Positions 52,740-60,980 of a stretch of DNA of 60,980 nucleotides are shown piece by piece. The notes under the pieces were generated by a model, which was given only the letters and a program-made list of their open reading frames with translations, had not been told where the DNA came from and searched no databases. This stretch comes from JAZKAR01 sp040389065 (lineage in GTDB: Bacteria > Pseudomonadota > Gammaproteobacteria > Burkholderiales > Casimicrobiaceae). Location: NCBI GenBank assembly GCA_040389065.1, contig JAZKAR010000024.1, forward strand, positions 1 through 60,980, in the 5' to 3' direction. The position numbers and the translations under genes were made by a program. The stretch's first letter is position 1. Every line of letters begins with the position of its first letter.

Positions 52740-54389
52740 TTAAGCCTTATCTTCGTTGCTGATAGGTAAAGGAAGAGGTTTACCATCAACAATATTATAG
52801 GGTTTGGTAGTATCAAGAATTGTGGCAGTTTCCTGTTGTTTAGCAGATTTTAAGTTCCATTCAACTCTATATAGATCAAATCTCCGATCTTTTAAGTTTT
52901 GTACGGTGCCAGAATTGCGGCTGATCGTGAGTTGATCAAGATCGAGATCAGCAAAAATAATCGTTTCAGTATTTGCATCTGCCAATGCAGCAATACCATC
53001 ACGCGCAAAAGGAAAGTCGCAGGGGGTATAGATGCCGCTTTCAGCATAATGAACATCCATATTCTCAACATCGGGAAGGTTGCCCACAATGCCTGATGTG
53101 ACGACATAAATCTGATTTTCAATTGCCCGTGCCTGGCAACAATAACGTACACGCAAATAGCCTTGCCGCTCATCGGTACAGAATGGTACAAAAATGATCT
53201 TAGCACCCTGATCTGTTAAATGACGTGCAGGTTCAGGAAACTCTGAATCGTAACAAATAAGCACACCAATAGGGCCGCAATCGGTTTGAATCGCTTTAAG
53301 TTTATTGCCTCCCTTAATATTCCACCAGTAACGTTCACTGGGGGTAGGGTGAAGTTTAGGTTGCGTAAACACAGCGCCATCACGTAAGAAAATATACGCA
53401 TGATTTTCTAGACTTCCATCTTTCATTAAGGTGGGATGTGAACCACCAATAATATTTATATTGTAAGAAAGGGCAAGATTCTGCATAAACGCGATAAAAG
53501 CATCGGTATAGCCTGAAATTTTTTCAATCGCTTGTTGTGGTGAAAGTTTTTTGTTTTCGATAGATAAAAGTGGAATGGTCACCATTTCTGGAAACGTTAC
53601 AAAGTCAGCACGGTAATCAGCCGCTACATCGACAAAGTATTCCATGTGCTTGGTAAAGTCTTCAAACGATGTAATTCTACGCGCCTGATATTGAACTGAA
53701 GCGATACGTACTGAATTCTTGGTTCGATTGCGATAGGTGGCAGGCTGCTTAGAAATAGCAAGATCAATTTTAGGATTGTGCCATACCATATGTGTAGCAT
53801 AGCCCATGGAGGCTTTATCCGAAGGTAAATAGTCTTTAAGTATCCCTAGAATTTCAAAATCATTACTGAGTTGAAAGTTGATAACGAAATCGCGTACGAC
53901 GCCATTTTTTACCTGCTCGACATAACTATCAGGCGACTTAACAGTTTTAATCTTTTTTGCTAGCCCCGGCATTCTTCCACCGAAAATAATACCTTTTAAT
54001 GTTAAATCCTGACAAAGCTGTTTACGAGCATCATACAAGCGCTGACCAATGCGTAACCCCCTGAAGCGCTCATCAACTGAGACTTCAAGCCCATACAAAT
54101 AGTCACCATCGGGATCATGCCGCGAAGCAAAACCGTTGCCGGTAATTTGTTGCCAATTATGAGGTTTAAGAGCGATGTCACCTGAAATAATAAAAGTAGC
54201 GCAATGACCAACAATTTCCCCGTTATATGTTGAAACAAATTGCCCTTCAGGAAAAATAGAAAGCTGACCGCTAATCATTTCTTCTTTTAATCCAAAATCG
54301 CCATAAACTTTTTTACTTAATGCCATCACATCTGGAATATCTTTATGACGTAATGGTCTGACGAGTAGATTGATTTTTTTATGTGCCAA
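52740..54389 (-). CDS. GNAT acetyltransferase-nitrilase superfamily fusion protein
   Basis: 549 residues from a TTG at 54389 with AAAGG 8 bases before it; the frame continues to 54452 but that part is a terminator hairpin. Residues about 10-205 form a GNAT domain (VRPLRHKDIPDVMALSKKVY, YGLEVSVDERFRGLRIGQRL). Residues about 225-520 form a carbon-nitrogen hydrolase with the E-K-C triad: VTFPEMVTIP, PKLHPTPSER and VLICYDSEFPEPARHL. This fusion is a known family of unknown physiological amide substrate. Convergent with copA. Confidence 0.9.
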   Translation of the reverse strand: MAHKKINLLVRPLRHKDIPDVMALSKKVYGDFGLKEEMISGQLSIFPEGQFVSTYNGEIVGHCATFIISGDIALKPHNWQQITGNGFASRHDPDGDYLYGLEVSVDERFRGLRIGQRLYDARKQLCQDLTLKGIIFGGRMPGLAKKIKTVKSPDSYVEQVKNGVVRDFVINFQLSNDFEILGILKDYLPSDKASMGYATHMVWHNPKIDLAISKQPATYRNRTKNSVRIASVQYQARRITSFEDFTKHMEYFVDVAADYRADFVTFPEMVTIPLLSIENKKLSPQQAIEKISGYTDAFIAFMQNLALSYNINIIGGSHPTLMKDGSLENHAYIFLRDGAVFTQPKLHPTPSERYWWNIKGGNKLKAIQTDCGPIGVLICYDSEFPEPARHLTDQGAKIIFVPFCTDERQGYLRVRYCCQARAIENQIYVVTSGIVGNLPDVENMDVHYAESGIYTPCDFPFARDGIAALADANTETIIFADLDLDQLTISRNSGTVQNLKDRRFDLYRVEWNLKSAKQQETATILDTTKPYNIVDGKPLPLPISNEDKA

Positions 54390-54424
54390 AATATTAACCT
54401 TTTTTGTTTTTATTTTCTTAACGT

Positions 54425-54457
54425 AAAAAGTGGAGCACAGTAAATGCTCCACTTTTT
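54425..54457. terminator. Rho-independent terminator
   Basis: AAAAAGTGGAGCA, a 7-base loop, then TGCTCCACTTTTT: a perfect stem with T-runs on both strands. It lies 81 bases past the stop of the small gene at 54538 and upstream of the GNAT-nitrilase start, so it ends the small-gene transcript and separates the two units. Confidence 0.9.
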
Positions 54458-54537
54458 ATAGTACCATGTAGCGTATGGTCAAACAGAACAGAAGTCTATT
54501 GAGACCTTATTATCATTTTAATGCCCATTTAAACAAA

Positions 54538-54882
54538 TTATAACTTTTTAGATGCAGATTGTTCGCGAGCATCAAGTTGCAATTTAGGTTTTTGCTCTTG
54601 AGTAATATCATTTTGAGGAGTTTTTTGATTTTCGTCATCTTTATCAGCGGTTTTACGCTGATTAGTAGAGGCCTCATTTGTTTTAGAGGCAGTAGCAGCT
54701 GATTTACCACTGGTGTGGGCATTATTCTGTGAGGAATTAGACCCTGAGTTTGATTGAGCATTGGTAGCTTGTCGGTTAGTATCTGCCGATTGAGTTGAAG
54801 GTTTATCATGTGTTGCTGCATTGCGTGCATTTTCAGTACGTGCTTTTTCTTGAGTGCTGGCATTATTAGCATTATTAGTCAT
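54538..54882 (-). CDS. Small, highly hydrophilic, disordered protein
   Basis: 114 residues, rich in N, S, T, A, K and Q with no hydrophobic core and no signal peptide (MTNNANNASTQEKARTENAR...). A strong AAAGGA ribosome site lies just before the ATG, and a terminator follows, so it is likely expressed. An overlapping frame (54513-54872) is rejected because it lacks a ribosome site. No family recognised; composition recalls stress-type hydrophilic proteins. Confidence 0.6.
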   Translation of the reverse strand: MTNNANNASTQEKARTENARNAATHDKPSTQSADTNRQATNAQSNSGSNSSQNNAHTSGKSAATASKTNEASTNQRKTADKDDENQKTPQNDITQEQKPKLQLDAREQSASKKL

Positions 54883-55111
54883 ATTATTTCCTTTTGGACA
54901 AAAGTATTATTGATAGAGGTTATGCAATAGAGTTTTATCAGCTATATTGAGCTTGATATACATTAACTGTGTAACTGCTAATTTAGTAACATTTTATGAC
55001 AATAAACTATAAATTAATATTAACTTTATAGTGTGTTAGCTGTGCTATTTCTCTAGTTAAAATAAATAGAAGATAATTAATTTTAAATTAGCTGTTAAGT
55101 AAATTAAGCTA

Positions 55112-55312
55112 TTAAATTAAGCTATCTACTTCATAATGAATAAATCCCAACTCCATTTGCTCATCATCTGAAGCTGAATCAAAATTCACCGCGAAATTTT
55201 GATTTTCTTCATAACTATCATATGAATCATAAGGATCTCGAAATAAATCATTATCTAAAAATAGGGGTTCGTAATTGGGGTTTTCTGTTTCGAAACTAGT
55301 AAGCTTAGCCAT
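55112..55312 (-). CDS. Small acidic hypothetical protein
   Basis: 66 residues, strongly acidic with aromatic Tyr/Phe repeats (DPYDSYDSYEENQNF, ASDDEQMELGF). The ribosome site is weak. It is on the same strand as the preceding small hydrophilic gene but about 230 bases upstream of it. Function unknown; may not be real. Confidence 0.4.
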   Translation of the reverse strand: MAKLTSFETENPNYEPLFLDNDLFRDPYDSYDSYEENQNFAVNFDSASDDEQMELGFIHYEVDSLI

Positions 55313-55684
55313 AATGTGACTCGCTATAAAAAGTGATGCATGGGTTAATGATTACCGATTTTGCTGATTGTGTCAATGTAATCGGTAAATTTGGTAATTA
55401 ATTTAAGGCTAATTATGGATTTTTTTTATTATGAATTTGTTTTTATTGAAAATATTATGGTTGTTAATTTATGTAAAATTTTTTGGTTTAAAATCAAATA
55501 AATTTTAGAAGATTAAGAAAGCTTATGTATTTTTATGGTTAACCAAGAATAGATATTGTTTTTTAAAAGAGATATTTAGTATAAATTGATTCTTCATATT
55601 ACTAATATCACATGAGTTATCACTAATTTTTTCTAAGTTGCTGGCAAGTTGGCAGGGGCTTTCTGAGGTAGCTAAGGCTGAAAC
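55313..55684. other. AT-rich intergenic stretch at the edge of the GC-richer segment
   Basis: About 370 bases, very AT-rich, with no gene, repeat or terminator that I can support. Composition changes abruptly to GC-richer sequence just to the right. Confidence 0.5.
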
Positions 55685-55913
55685 TTAAGAGCTTACCGGA
55701 GGCGATGGAACAAAATCAGATATGGTCGGATGCGATTTTTCTTCTAGCAATGCGCTGCCAAAATGTAGGCTAAGTGCTCGTTTAAGCAATGCACGCTGGT
55801 CATTTTTTATGTACACCTGGCGAGCGAGTTGAATAAAATGATTATCGAATATTTGGTCATGCTCAGCTTTGCGTTTACTCTCTTTAGTGTTCGTACTTTT
55901 ACGTGCTCTATTC

Positions 55914-56912
55914 CTATAAGCCGCATGCCTGCGCCAGCAAAGTATAAGAATAACGACGTGCCTGTGAATCGAAAGCCCACGAATTAACCACGATTTCATC
56001 AAGCTCATACCGGCTGGCTAATGCGTGCAAGCGCGCAGCTACTTGTGTGCCGGAGCCGACCAGCGCGTGCTCACGAAGTTGAGTAATACGCTGCCGTTCA
56101 ACCTCGCTATAAGGATAAGTAGCCGCTTCAGCAGGAGAAATCAGGGGGCGTTGTATACCTTGAGCAGGGCCAAGCCGCCAGTATTCGCGTGTCGTTGCCA
56201 GATGCTCTGCTTCGGCCTGAGTATCAGCGGCTAGCGCCCACACGCAGATTGTAGCCTGAGGTCGAGGATAGCGTTCATTGGGCTGAAACTGCTGTCGGTA
56301 CACCGCGAGTGCTTCATCGATTCCCAGACCGTCGGTAAGAAAATAGCCAAAGGCGTAAGGCAGGCCAGCATGAGCCGCCAGTTGAGCACCGCTGTTGGTA
56401 CCTAGCATCCATACTGTGGGGCTTCCTGTGCCTTGCGGCTGGGCAATAATATCGCGGTAAGGGTGCTCATCTGGCAAGCGTCGATTTTCTAGCCAATGTT
56501 GTACATCACGCACCTGATTGGCAAAATCATCCACGCTGGCGCTGCTATATGGATTAAGAGCCCGCGTCGTTGCCTCGTTAATATTTAATCCGCGTCCCAG
56601 CCCTAGATCAATACGCCCAGGCGCTATCGCCTCAAGCACGCGAAATTGTTCTGCCACTTTATACGCTGAATAGTTGGGCAGTAGTACGCCAGCGCTACCG
56701 ACGCGAATACGTTGCGTGGTAGCAGCAATAGCGGCCATCAACACTTCTGGAGCTGTGCCTGCCAATGCCAACACATTATGGTGTTCAGCCAGCCAATAGC
56801 GTTCATAACCGAGTCTATCGCAATGACGTGCTAGTGCCAGCGATTCGGTAATTGCTGCGGCTGCTGTATCTCCGTTGGCAATCGGCGATTGATCGAGAAC
56901 AGAAAGTTTCAT
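55914..56912 (-). CDS. LLM-class (luciferase-like) flavin-dependent oxidoreductase
   Basis: 332 residues. Seen: MKLSVLDQSPIANGD, CDRLGYERYWLAEHHNV, TQRIRVGSAGVLLPNYSAYKVAEQF, APGRIDLGLGRG, MLGTNSGAQLAAHAGLPYAFG and the C-terminal LASRYELDEIVVNS. These are the standard marks of the MsnO8-type LLM subfamily, which uses reduced FMN for monooxygenation. GC content is clearly higher than in the genes to the left. It follows the sulfotransferase gene by 36 bases on the same strand, so they are likely co-transcribed. Substrate unknown. Confidence 0.92.
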   Translation of the reverse strand: MKLSVLDQSPIANGDTAAAAITESLALARHCDRLGYERYWLAEHHNVLALAGTAPEVLMAAIAATTQRIRVGSAGVLLPNYSAYKVAEQFRVLEAIAPGRIDLGLGRGLNINEATTRALNPYSSASVDDFANQVRDVQHWLENRRLPDEHPYRDIIAQPQGTGSPTVWMLGTNSGAQLAAHAGLPYAFGYFLTDGLGIDEALAVYRQQFQPNERYPRPQATICVWALAADTQAEAEHLATTREYWRLGPAQGIQRPLISPAEAATYPYSEVERQRITQLREHALVGSGTQVAARLHALASRYELDEIVVNSWAFDSQARRYSYTLLAQACGL

Positions 56913-56948
56913 AGCGATTCCGTTCTAAACTGAAATGGATGATGTCTA

Positions 56949-57797
56949 CTATATTGAGACTTCTGTTTTTTCTGTTGGGCGTGATGTGATAACGTTGCAG
57001 CGACTTTGGCTAATATCTTTCCAAAATGAAAGTGCAGCATACTGCTCAAATAGATCCGGAGGTAATATGGTGGTGCGTGGTTCGAAACCGACCTTTGACC
57101 GGACTTTGTGCATACCATGCATACCCAAGGGTTCATCAAATTCGGGGGCATCGTATTTAATGTTATTGAAGTCATGCTCAAAGGGTTCTTCACCTAAAAA
57201 TTTGTAAATGAGCGATAGTACTTTTTTTGGAGCCTGAGCGAGTAAATCATAATCAACAATAAGCAATCCTTCAGCATACTCACCATAAAAAGCCTCTTTG
57301 AGCGCGGCCCAAGGAAAACCAACCAAGCGGTTGCGTTGCGCTAAAGTATCTACACGGCTGTAAACCGTATTACGTTCGATATCATCATTAAAGAGCCGGG
57401 TAATTTCATAAGGATTGGAGTGGTAACGTCGTTCCAGGCTATCCATAATCCACGCCACATTGCGTACACAAGCAATTACTTTTGCATCGGGAAATTGATC
57501 TCTGATCACAGGCATTTTGGAACACCATAGACGATTGGTGTCAAAAATGATGTCTTTATCTGCTTTGTCTGCGTAATAGGCATCAAATAATCCGCGTACG
57601 AGACGGCGGCGCTGTTCCTTTGTAATAACTGAGCCAAATTCGCTGCCGGCAGCGAATTGATGAAGCATGTTAGTAAAAAGAGTACCTACAGGGCTGGTCA
57701 TGCTTGCATGAAAGCGTGGGTTTTGCTGCAGCAAGGCGGCAAGTAAGGTTGAGCCGGAGCGAGGTAAGCCGGAAATAAAATGATAGCGAGGATTCAT
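56949..57797 (-). CDS. Sulfotransferase family protein
   Basis: 282 residues. The PAPS phosphosulfate-binding loop is at the N terminus (FISGLPRSGSTLLAALLQQN), and the 3'-phosphate region is at about 105-125 (KVIACVRNVAWIMDSLERRY). The fold continues through LLIVDYDLLAQAPKKVLSLIYKFLGEEPF. Such enzymes move sulfate from PAPS to carbohydrate, protein or small-molecule hydroxyls. It is divergent from a giant DUF4347 surface protein gene, a pairing that suggests modification of that protein or of surface glycans (inference). Confidence 0.9.
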   Translation of the reverse strand: MNPRYHFISGLPRSGSTLLAALLQQNPRFHASMTSPVGTLFTNMLHQFAAGSEFGSVITKEQRRRLVRGLFDAYYADKADKDIIFDTNRLWCSKMPVIRDQFPDAKVIACVRNVAWIMDSLERRYHSNPYEITRLFNDDIERNTVYSRVDTLAQRNRLVGFPWAALKEAFYGEYAEGLLIVDYDLLAQAPKKVLSLIYKFLGEEPFEHDFNNIKYDAPEFDEPLGMHGMHKVRSKVGFEPRTTILPPDLFEQYAALSFWKDISQSRCNVITSRPTEKTEVSI

Positions 57798-58243
57798 CGG
57801 TTATTGTCCATTAAGCTAGGCGGAAGGTTGTATATTTTTATGGCTGCCTCGGTTTATAAGAGTGTCAGATGATGAATTAGCCCAAAGTTGTTCTCCAATG
57901 AACGACTAAAGTATATGGTGTTTTTACACGAGTGTGAGAAGGGGCGCAGTCTTTATTTTACAGTTTTAGTTCCGATAGAACTATGTCGGATCCTAAGCGT
58001 TCAATTTCCTATAGAAATTTTTGCATTATTTTAGTGGCATAGATGCTACATCTGTGGGTATTAAACGGGATCACTTCCGTCATCCAGAAAAAAATTCTAA
58101 GAGCCTGTCGGACTTTGAGGTGCGAAGGCGAAAAATGGACTGCTCTTCCCGCTTTTGCAATCCGCGCATCCGAAATCCGACAGGCTCCTAGGAGGGTTGA
58201 ACGCTTACTTTGGATCTTATGACATGTATTTTGGAGCATTGAT
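57798..58243. other. Divergent promoter region between sulfotransferase and adhesin genes
   Basis: About 445 bases with no supported gene. It contains a large hairpin element (58101-58187, listed separately) and a GGAG ribosome site at 58232 for the adhesin gene. Confidence 0.5.
58101..58187. repeat. Hairpin/MITE-like element with 12-bp perfect ends
   Basis: GAGCCTGTCGGA at 58101 and TCCGACAGGCTC at 58176 are perfect inverted repeats; the pairing continues imperfectly inward (GGTGCGAAGGCG against GCATCCGAAA). 87 bp, non-coding, and unrelated to the TTAGAAGTTACGC family. The end sequence looks like that of a transposable element, but no transposase is near. Confidence 0.7.
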
Positions 58244-60980
58244 ATGAAGTTTTTTAAGCAGGCCACACCTACTACCAAAGTGCCCCAAGCTACACCCTTT
58301 AAATTCAAACCAACCTCACTGATGATGGCTGTAGAGCCTCGAATTATGTTTGATGGCGCGATGCCGGTGACCATAGCAAATGAATTTGCGTCCAAGCATA
58401 TTGATAGCATGCCAGCGGTAGATATTATGAAGATAGCGGAGGTTGTGCAACGTGATGCTGATGCTGTACAGAAGACTGCAGCGAATGACAGCAAACCTTC
58501 ATCGACGATACAAAATGCAATATCAAACCCAAGCCAAGGGGCCAACCGTAGTGCACACGATATTGTGTTTGTGGATGGCAGGTTGCCCGATTACCAGCAG
58601 ATTGTGGCTGCTGCCGAATCTGGCATTGAGGTCGTTGTATTAGACCCCAATCATGATGGCGTTAAACAAATGGCCGATGCGCTTAAAGGTCGGACAGATA
58701 TTGCTTCTATTAGCATCGTATCTCACGGAGATTCAGGCGTTCTGTTGCTGGGGGATGCCGTTTTGCACCAAGGAGATATCAATCGCTATAGTATGGAACT
58801 CAAGACTATTGGAAATGCACTAGCTGCAACAGGGGATATTAAGTTGTATGGGTGTGACGTTGGTGCGGGCTCAAAGGGGCAAGCATTTATTCAGGCTTTG
58901 GCTGATGTAACAGGTGCCGATATTGCCGCCTCCACCAATATTACGGGCAGTGTCAGCTATGGTGGAGACTGGGATCTTGAAATATCAACAGGCCATATTG
59001 AGGCTACTCCTGTTTTAGATAGTCAAAAGATCAGCGATTGGGATCATTTGGCTCATACCGCCAGTGTAAGTAATCGTACAGAGCTGATATCGGCGATTGC
59101 AACAGCGATAACCGATGGATCGGATGACACGATCACCTTAACCTCCGATATCACTCTTTCATCGGGTCAAGCCATCACCATTGCAGTTTCAGATAGCCAT
59201 ACCTTAACCATTGTTGGTGGTAGCCATTTTATTAGCGGCAACAATGTTACCCGGGTATTTAATACAAGTACCAGCAACAGCGGTTCAGCCATCGCCTTAC
59301 AAAATTTAACCATTTCCAATGGCTTTGTTACTGCATCGGGTGGCACTGCAACCGCCGCCGGTGCAGGAGCGGGAGGCGATGCACTCGGTGCAGCTATTTC
59401 CAACTCAGGAACATTAAGTATTACTGGCGTAACTTTCACCGGCAATAAAGCAGCGGGCGGCGGCGGCGCAGGAGCAGGCCCGGGAGGACAAGGCGGCGGC
59501 GGTGGCGGCGGCGGCGGATTCGGTACAACCAATGGCGGCGCAGGTGGAGTTAATGATATGTACTCTGCAGGCCCTGCTTCAGCCGGAACTGGAGGGCGCG
59601 GTGCGGGAACAACCTCTACGCCAACGATAGGAGGCGGCGGTGGTACAAGTGGAGGTTCCAGTAATGGCGGAGTGGCTGGCATTTTAAGTGGAGGCGCTAG
59701 TGGGGGCATCGGTGGTAGCGCTAATGCAGGAAGCGGTATATCGATTGGCGGCGGCGGCGGCGGTAGTGGAAACTATGCATCAGGCGCACGCGGCGGCAAT
59801 GCAGTAGCCGCTATCTACAATAATGGCGGTACCGTTTCAATCGCTGGTAGTACATTCACCAACAATGTTGCTGCCGGCGGCGGCGGCGGCGGCGGTTCTG
59901 TATACGCCCAATTTCCCGGTGATGGCGGCAATGGCGGCTATGGTGTTGCGACTATCTGGAATAAAACCGGTACAGTATCTGCCGACAGCGCAACACAAAC
60001 CTCCATTGCAGGCATAAGCAATGTCGGCGGCGGCGGTGCAGGAGGTTATGCAAATGGCGGCGGCGCCGTATCGGGTACAACACGGGGATCGAATCAGACA
60101 CTGGGGACGATTGGCACACTCGTTTCTGCACCTACCGTTAGCAATGTTTCCGCCAGCACCTCGAATAATTCTTACAAAGCGGGTAGCACGATTGATATTA
60201 CCGTTCAATTCAGCGCTGCGGTGGATGTGACCGGCTCGCCGCATTTAACTCTGGAAACGGGAGCGACAGATCAAGATGCCGTTTATCTATCCGGTACTGG
60301 AACAGATACGCTTACATTCCGCTACACAGTACAGGCAGGTGACACCACTTCCGACCTCGATTATCACGATACAGGGGCACTTACGCTGAATGGCGGCACC
60401 CTTTATGCGACCGGCACGTCAACGGCTGCTACGCGAACGCTGGCTTCCCCCACTATGACCGGATCTTTAGGCGCAAACAAAGCGATTGTAATCGATACAA
60501 CCGCTCCAACGCTGGCGATTACCAGCGATGTCTCGCAACTCAAGACAGGCGAAACCGCTACGATTACCTTTACGTTCAGCGAAAACCCCAATTCCTCTTT
60601 TACCTGGAATGGTTCTGCCGGTGATGTTGTAGTCAGCGGCGGTACCCTGGGCGCAATTTCTGGCTCGGGCTTAACCCGCACCGCAACCTTTACACCCACA
60701 GCGAGCACCAATAGCGGCACGGCTAGCATTACAGTAGCCTCTGCAGCCTACATCGATACCGCCGGTAATAGCGGTGGAGCTGGAACAACCCCATCGCTGA
60801 CCTTTGATACTTTAGTACCTAGCGGTTCAACACCGGATTTAGCTGCTGGTAGTGATAGTGGTACATCGAGTACAGATAACATTACTCAAAGCACTACGCC
60901 AACGTTTACTGGCACATCTGAAGCTAACGCTACGGTTATACTTTACGATACCGATGGCACGACACAACTGGGTAACACGA
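58244..60980 (+). CDS. Giant DUF4347 surface adhesin, N-terminal 912 residues (runs off right edge)
   Basis: Starts at ATG 58244 with GGAG upstream and remains open to the edge. It opens with FKPTSLMMAVEPRIMFDGA, the LEPR-x-MFDG signature of this class. DUF4347 spans about 105-265 (HDIVFVDGRLPDYQQIV, SIVSHGDSGVLLLGDA with H161, LYGCDVGAGSKGQAFIQ with C204, TGADIAASTN). A Gly-rich, Gly/Ala/Thr repeat region follows (about 390-615, many GGGG runs), then Ig-like repeats (AGSTIDITVQFSAAVDVTG, KAIVIDTTAPTLAITS, TFSENPNSSFTWN). These proteins are exported, usually by type I or two-partner routes, and mediate adhesion or biofilm. GC-rich compared with the rest of the window. Confidence 0.9.
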   Translation, partial: MKFFKQATPTTKVPQATPFKFKPTSLMMAVEPRIMFDGAMPVTIANEFASKHIDSMPAVDIMKIAEVVQRDADAVQKTAANDSKPSSTIQNAISNPSQGANRSAHDIVFVDGRLPDYQQIVAAAESGIEVVVLDPNHDGVKQMADALKGRTDIASISIVSHGDSGVLLLGDAVLHQGDINRYSMELKTIGNALAATGDIKLYGCDVGAGSKGQAFIQALADVTGADIAASTNITGSVSYGGDWDLEISTGHIEATPVLDSQKISDWDHLAHTASVSNRTELISAIATAITDGSDDTITLTSDITLSSGQAITIAVSDSHTLTIVGGSHFISGNNVTRVFNTSTSNSGSAIALQNLTISNGFVTASGGTATAAGAGAGGDALGAAISNSGTLSITGVTFTGNKAAGGGGAGAGPGGQGGGGGGGGGFGTTNGGAGGVNDMYSAGPASAGTGGRGAGTTSTPTIGGGGGTSGGSSNGGVAGILSGGASGGIGGSANAGSGISIGGGGGGSGNYASGARGGNAVAAIYNNGGTVSIAGSTFTNNVAAGGGGGGGSVYAQFPGDGGNGGYGVATIWNKTGTVSADSATQTSIAGISNVGGGGAGGYANGGGAVSGTTRGSNQTLGTIGTLVSAPTVSNVSASTSNNSYKAGSTIDITVQFSAAVDVTGSPHLTLETGATDQDAVYLSGTGTDTLTFRYTVQAGDTTSDLDYHDTGALTLNGGTLYATGTSTAATRTLASPTMTGSLGANKAIVIDTTAPTLAITSDVSQLKTGETATITFTFSENPNSSFTWNGSAGDVVVSGGTLGAISGSGLTRTATFTPTASTNSGTASITVASAAYIDTAGNSGGAGTTPSLTFDTLVPSGSTPDLAAGSDSGTSSTDNITQSTTPTFTGTSEANATVILYDTDGTTQLGNT

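Noticed and set aside
54513..54872. 119-residue frame overlapping the small hydrophilic protein gene
   Set aside because: The other frame has the proper ribosome site and start; this one is rich in M, L and K from frame-shifted Asn/Ala codons.
55685..56008. 107-residue minus-strand frame overlapping the end of the LLM gene
   Set aside because: Its start lies inside the LLM gene in another frame, there is no ribosome site, and the tail (to PSPPVSS) matches nothing I know. The part beyond 55914 might be a decayed gene end but cannot be supported.
57076..57095. Sequence GTGGTTCGAAACC resembling a tRNA T-arm
   Set aside because: It lies inside the sulfotransferase coding sequence, and no cloverleaf can be built around it. 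No tRNA was found anywhere in the window.
59167..59709. 180-residue Pro-rich minus-strand frame
   Set aside because: It is the antisense of the Gly-rich repeat region of the adhesin (GGC/GGT codons read as Pro/Ala), not a gene.
59837..60244. 135-residue minus-strand frame
   Set aside because: Antisense of the same adhesin repeats; no ribosome site.

Overview
The window looks like chromosome from an AT-rich (roughly 40% GC by eye) Gram-negative proteobacterium, more likely a betaproteobacterium than a gammaproteobacterium. The reasons are the chemotaxis gene order (mcp-cheY-cheA-cheW-mcp-cheR-cheD-cheB plus a STAS protein), a CheA with a long linker carrying repeated GYGFF motifs, and the general look of PolA and GuaB. 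No rRNA, tRNA or CRISPR was seen, so the taxonomy is a judgement.

Layout. 0-4 kb: 5' part of carA, a LysR regulator and a DUF1338 (2-oxoadipate dioxygenase/decarboxylase type) gene. 4-15.1 kb: a complete chemotaxis signalling operon without flagellar genes. 15.2-34.9 kb: mostly housekeeping and membrane functions (outer-membrane barrel protein, haem-motif diguanylate cyclase, LOG-family protein, polA, a decayed IS1-type transposase, a sulfatase-type membrane enzyme, a membrane protein with a spermidine-synthase-like domain, a GGDEF/EAL protein, guaB, an SPOUT rRNA methyltransferase, a GNAT protein, a TerC-CBS-CorC protein and chrA).

35-40 kb: an accessory block, all on the minus strand, that I read as an integron-type cassette cluster without an integrase. 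Two attC-like sites follow gene stops. Three consecutive genes encode proteins with HEPN-type R-x(n)-H motifs (one fused to a PD-(D/E)XK-like nuclease), and a fourth encodes a secreted protein. The genes are separated by two MITE-like elements, and a 21-bp AT-rich motif occurs exactly three times, each 25-31 bases upstream of a start.

40.3-46.8 kb: a second accessory block, also minus strand, and the best candidate for an undescribed system. Six small secreted proteins, each with two copies of a curlin-like unit (V-x-S-N-N-T ... Q-x-Q-x-G-L-L-N-x-Q ... I-G-S-I), three of them identical in sequence, lie upstream of a 103-residue secreted protein, a CsgG/HfaB-like lipoprotein fused to a peptidoglycan-binding-like and a DUF4384-like domain, a DUF2807 protein and an OmpA-type protein. 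I propose a functional-amyloid or fibre secretion system analogous to curli but with its own subunit family.

47-52.7 kb: copper handling (TAT-exported multicopper oxidase, TolC-type outer-membrane lipoprotein, CopZ-like chaperone, divergent CopA ATPase). 52.7-55.3 kb: a GNAT-nitrilase fusion and two small hydrophilic proteins. 55.9-61 kb: a visibly GC-richer segment with an LLM flavin oxidoreductase, a sulfotransferase, and the start of a giant DUF4347 adhesin that runs off the end.

A family of about 100-150 bp long-hairpin repeats (ends AGAAGTTACGCAGTTG) occurs six times between genes from 5.6 to 50.4 kb, concentrated around the amyloid-like and copper loci.
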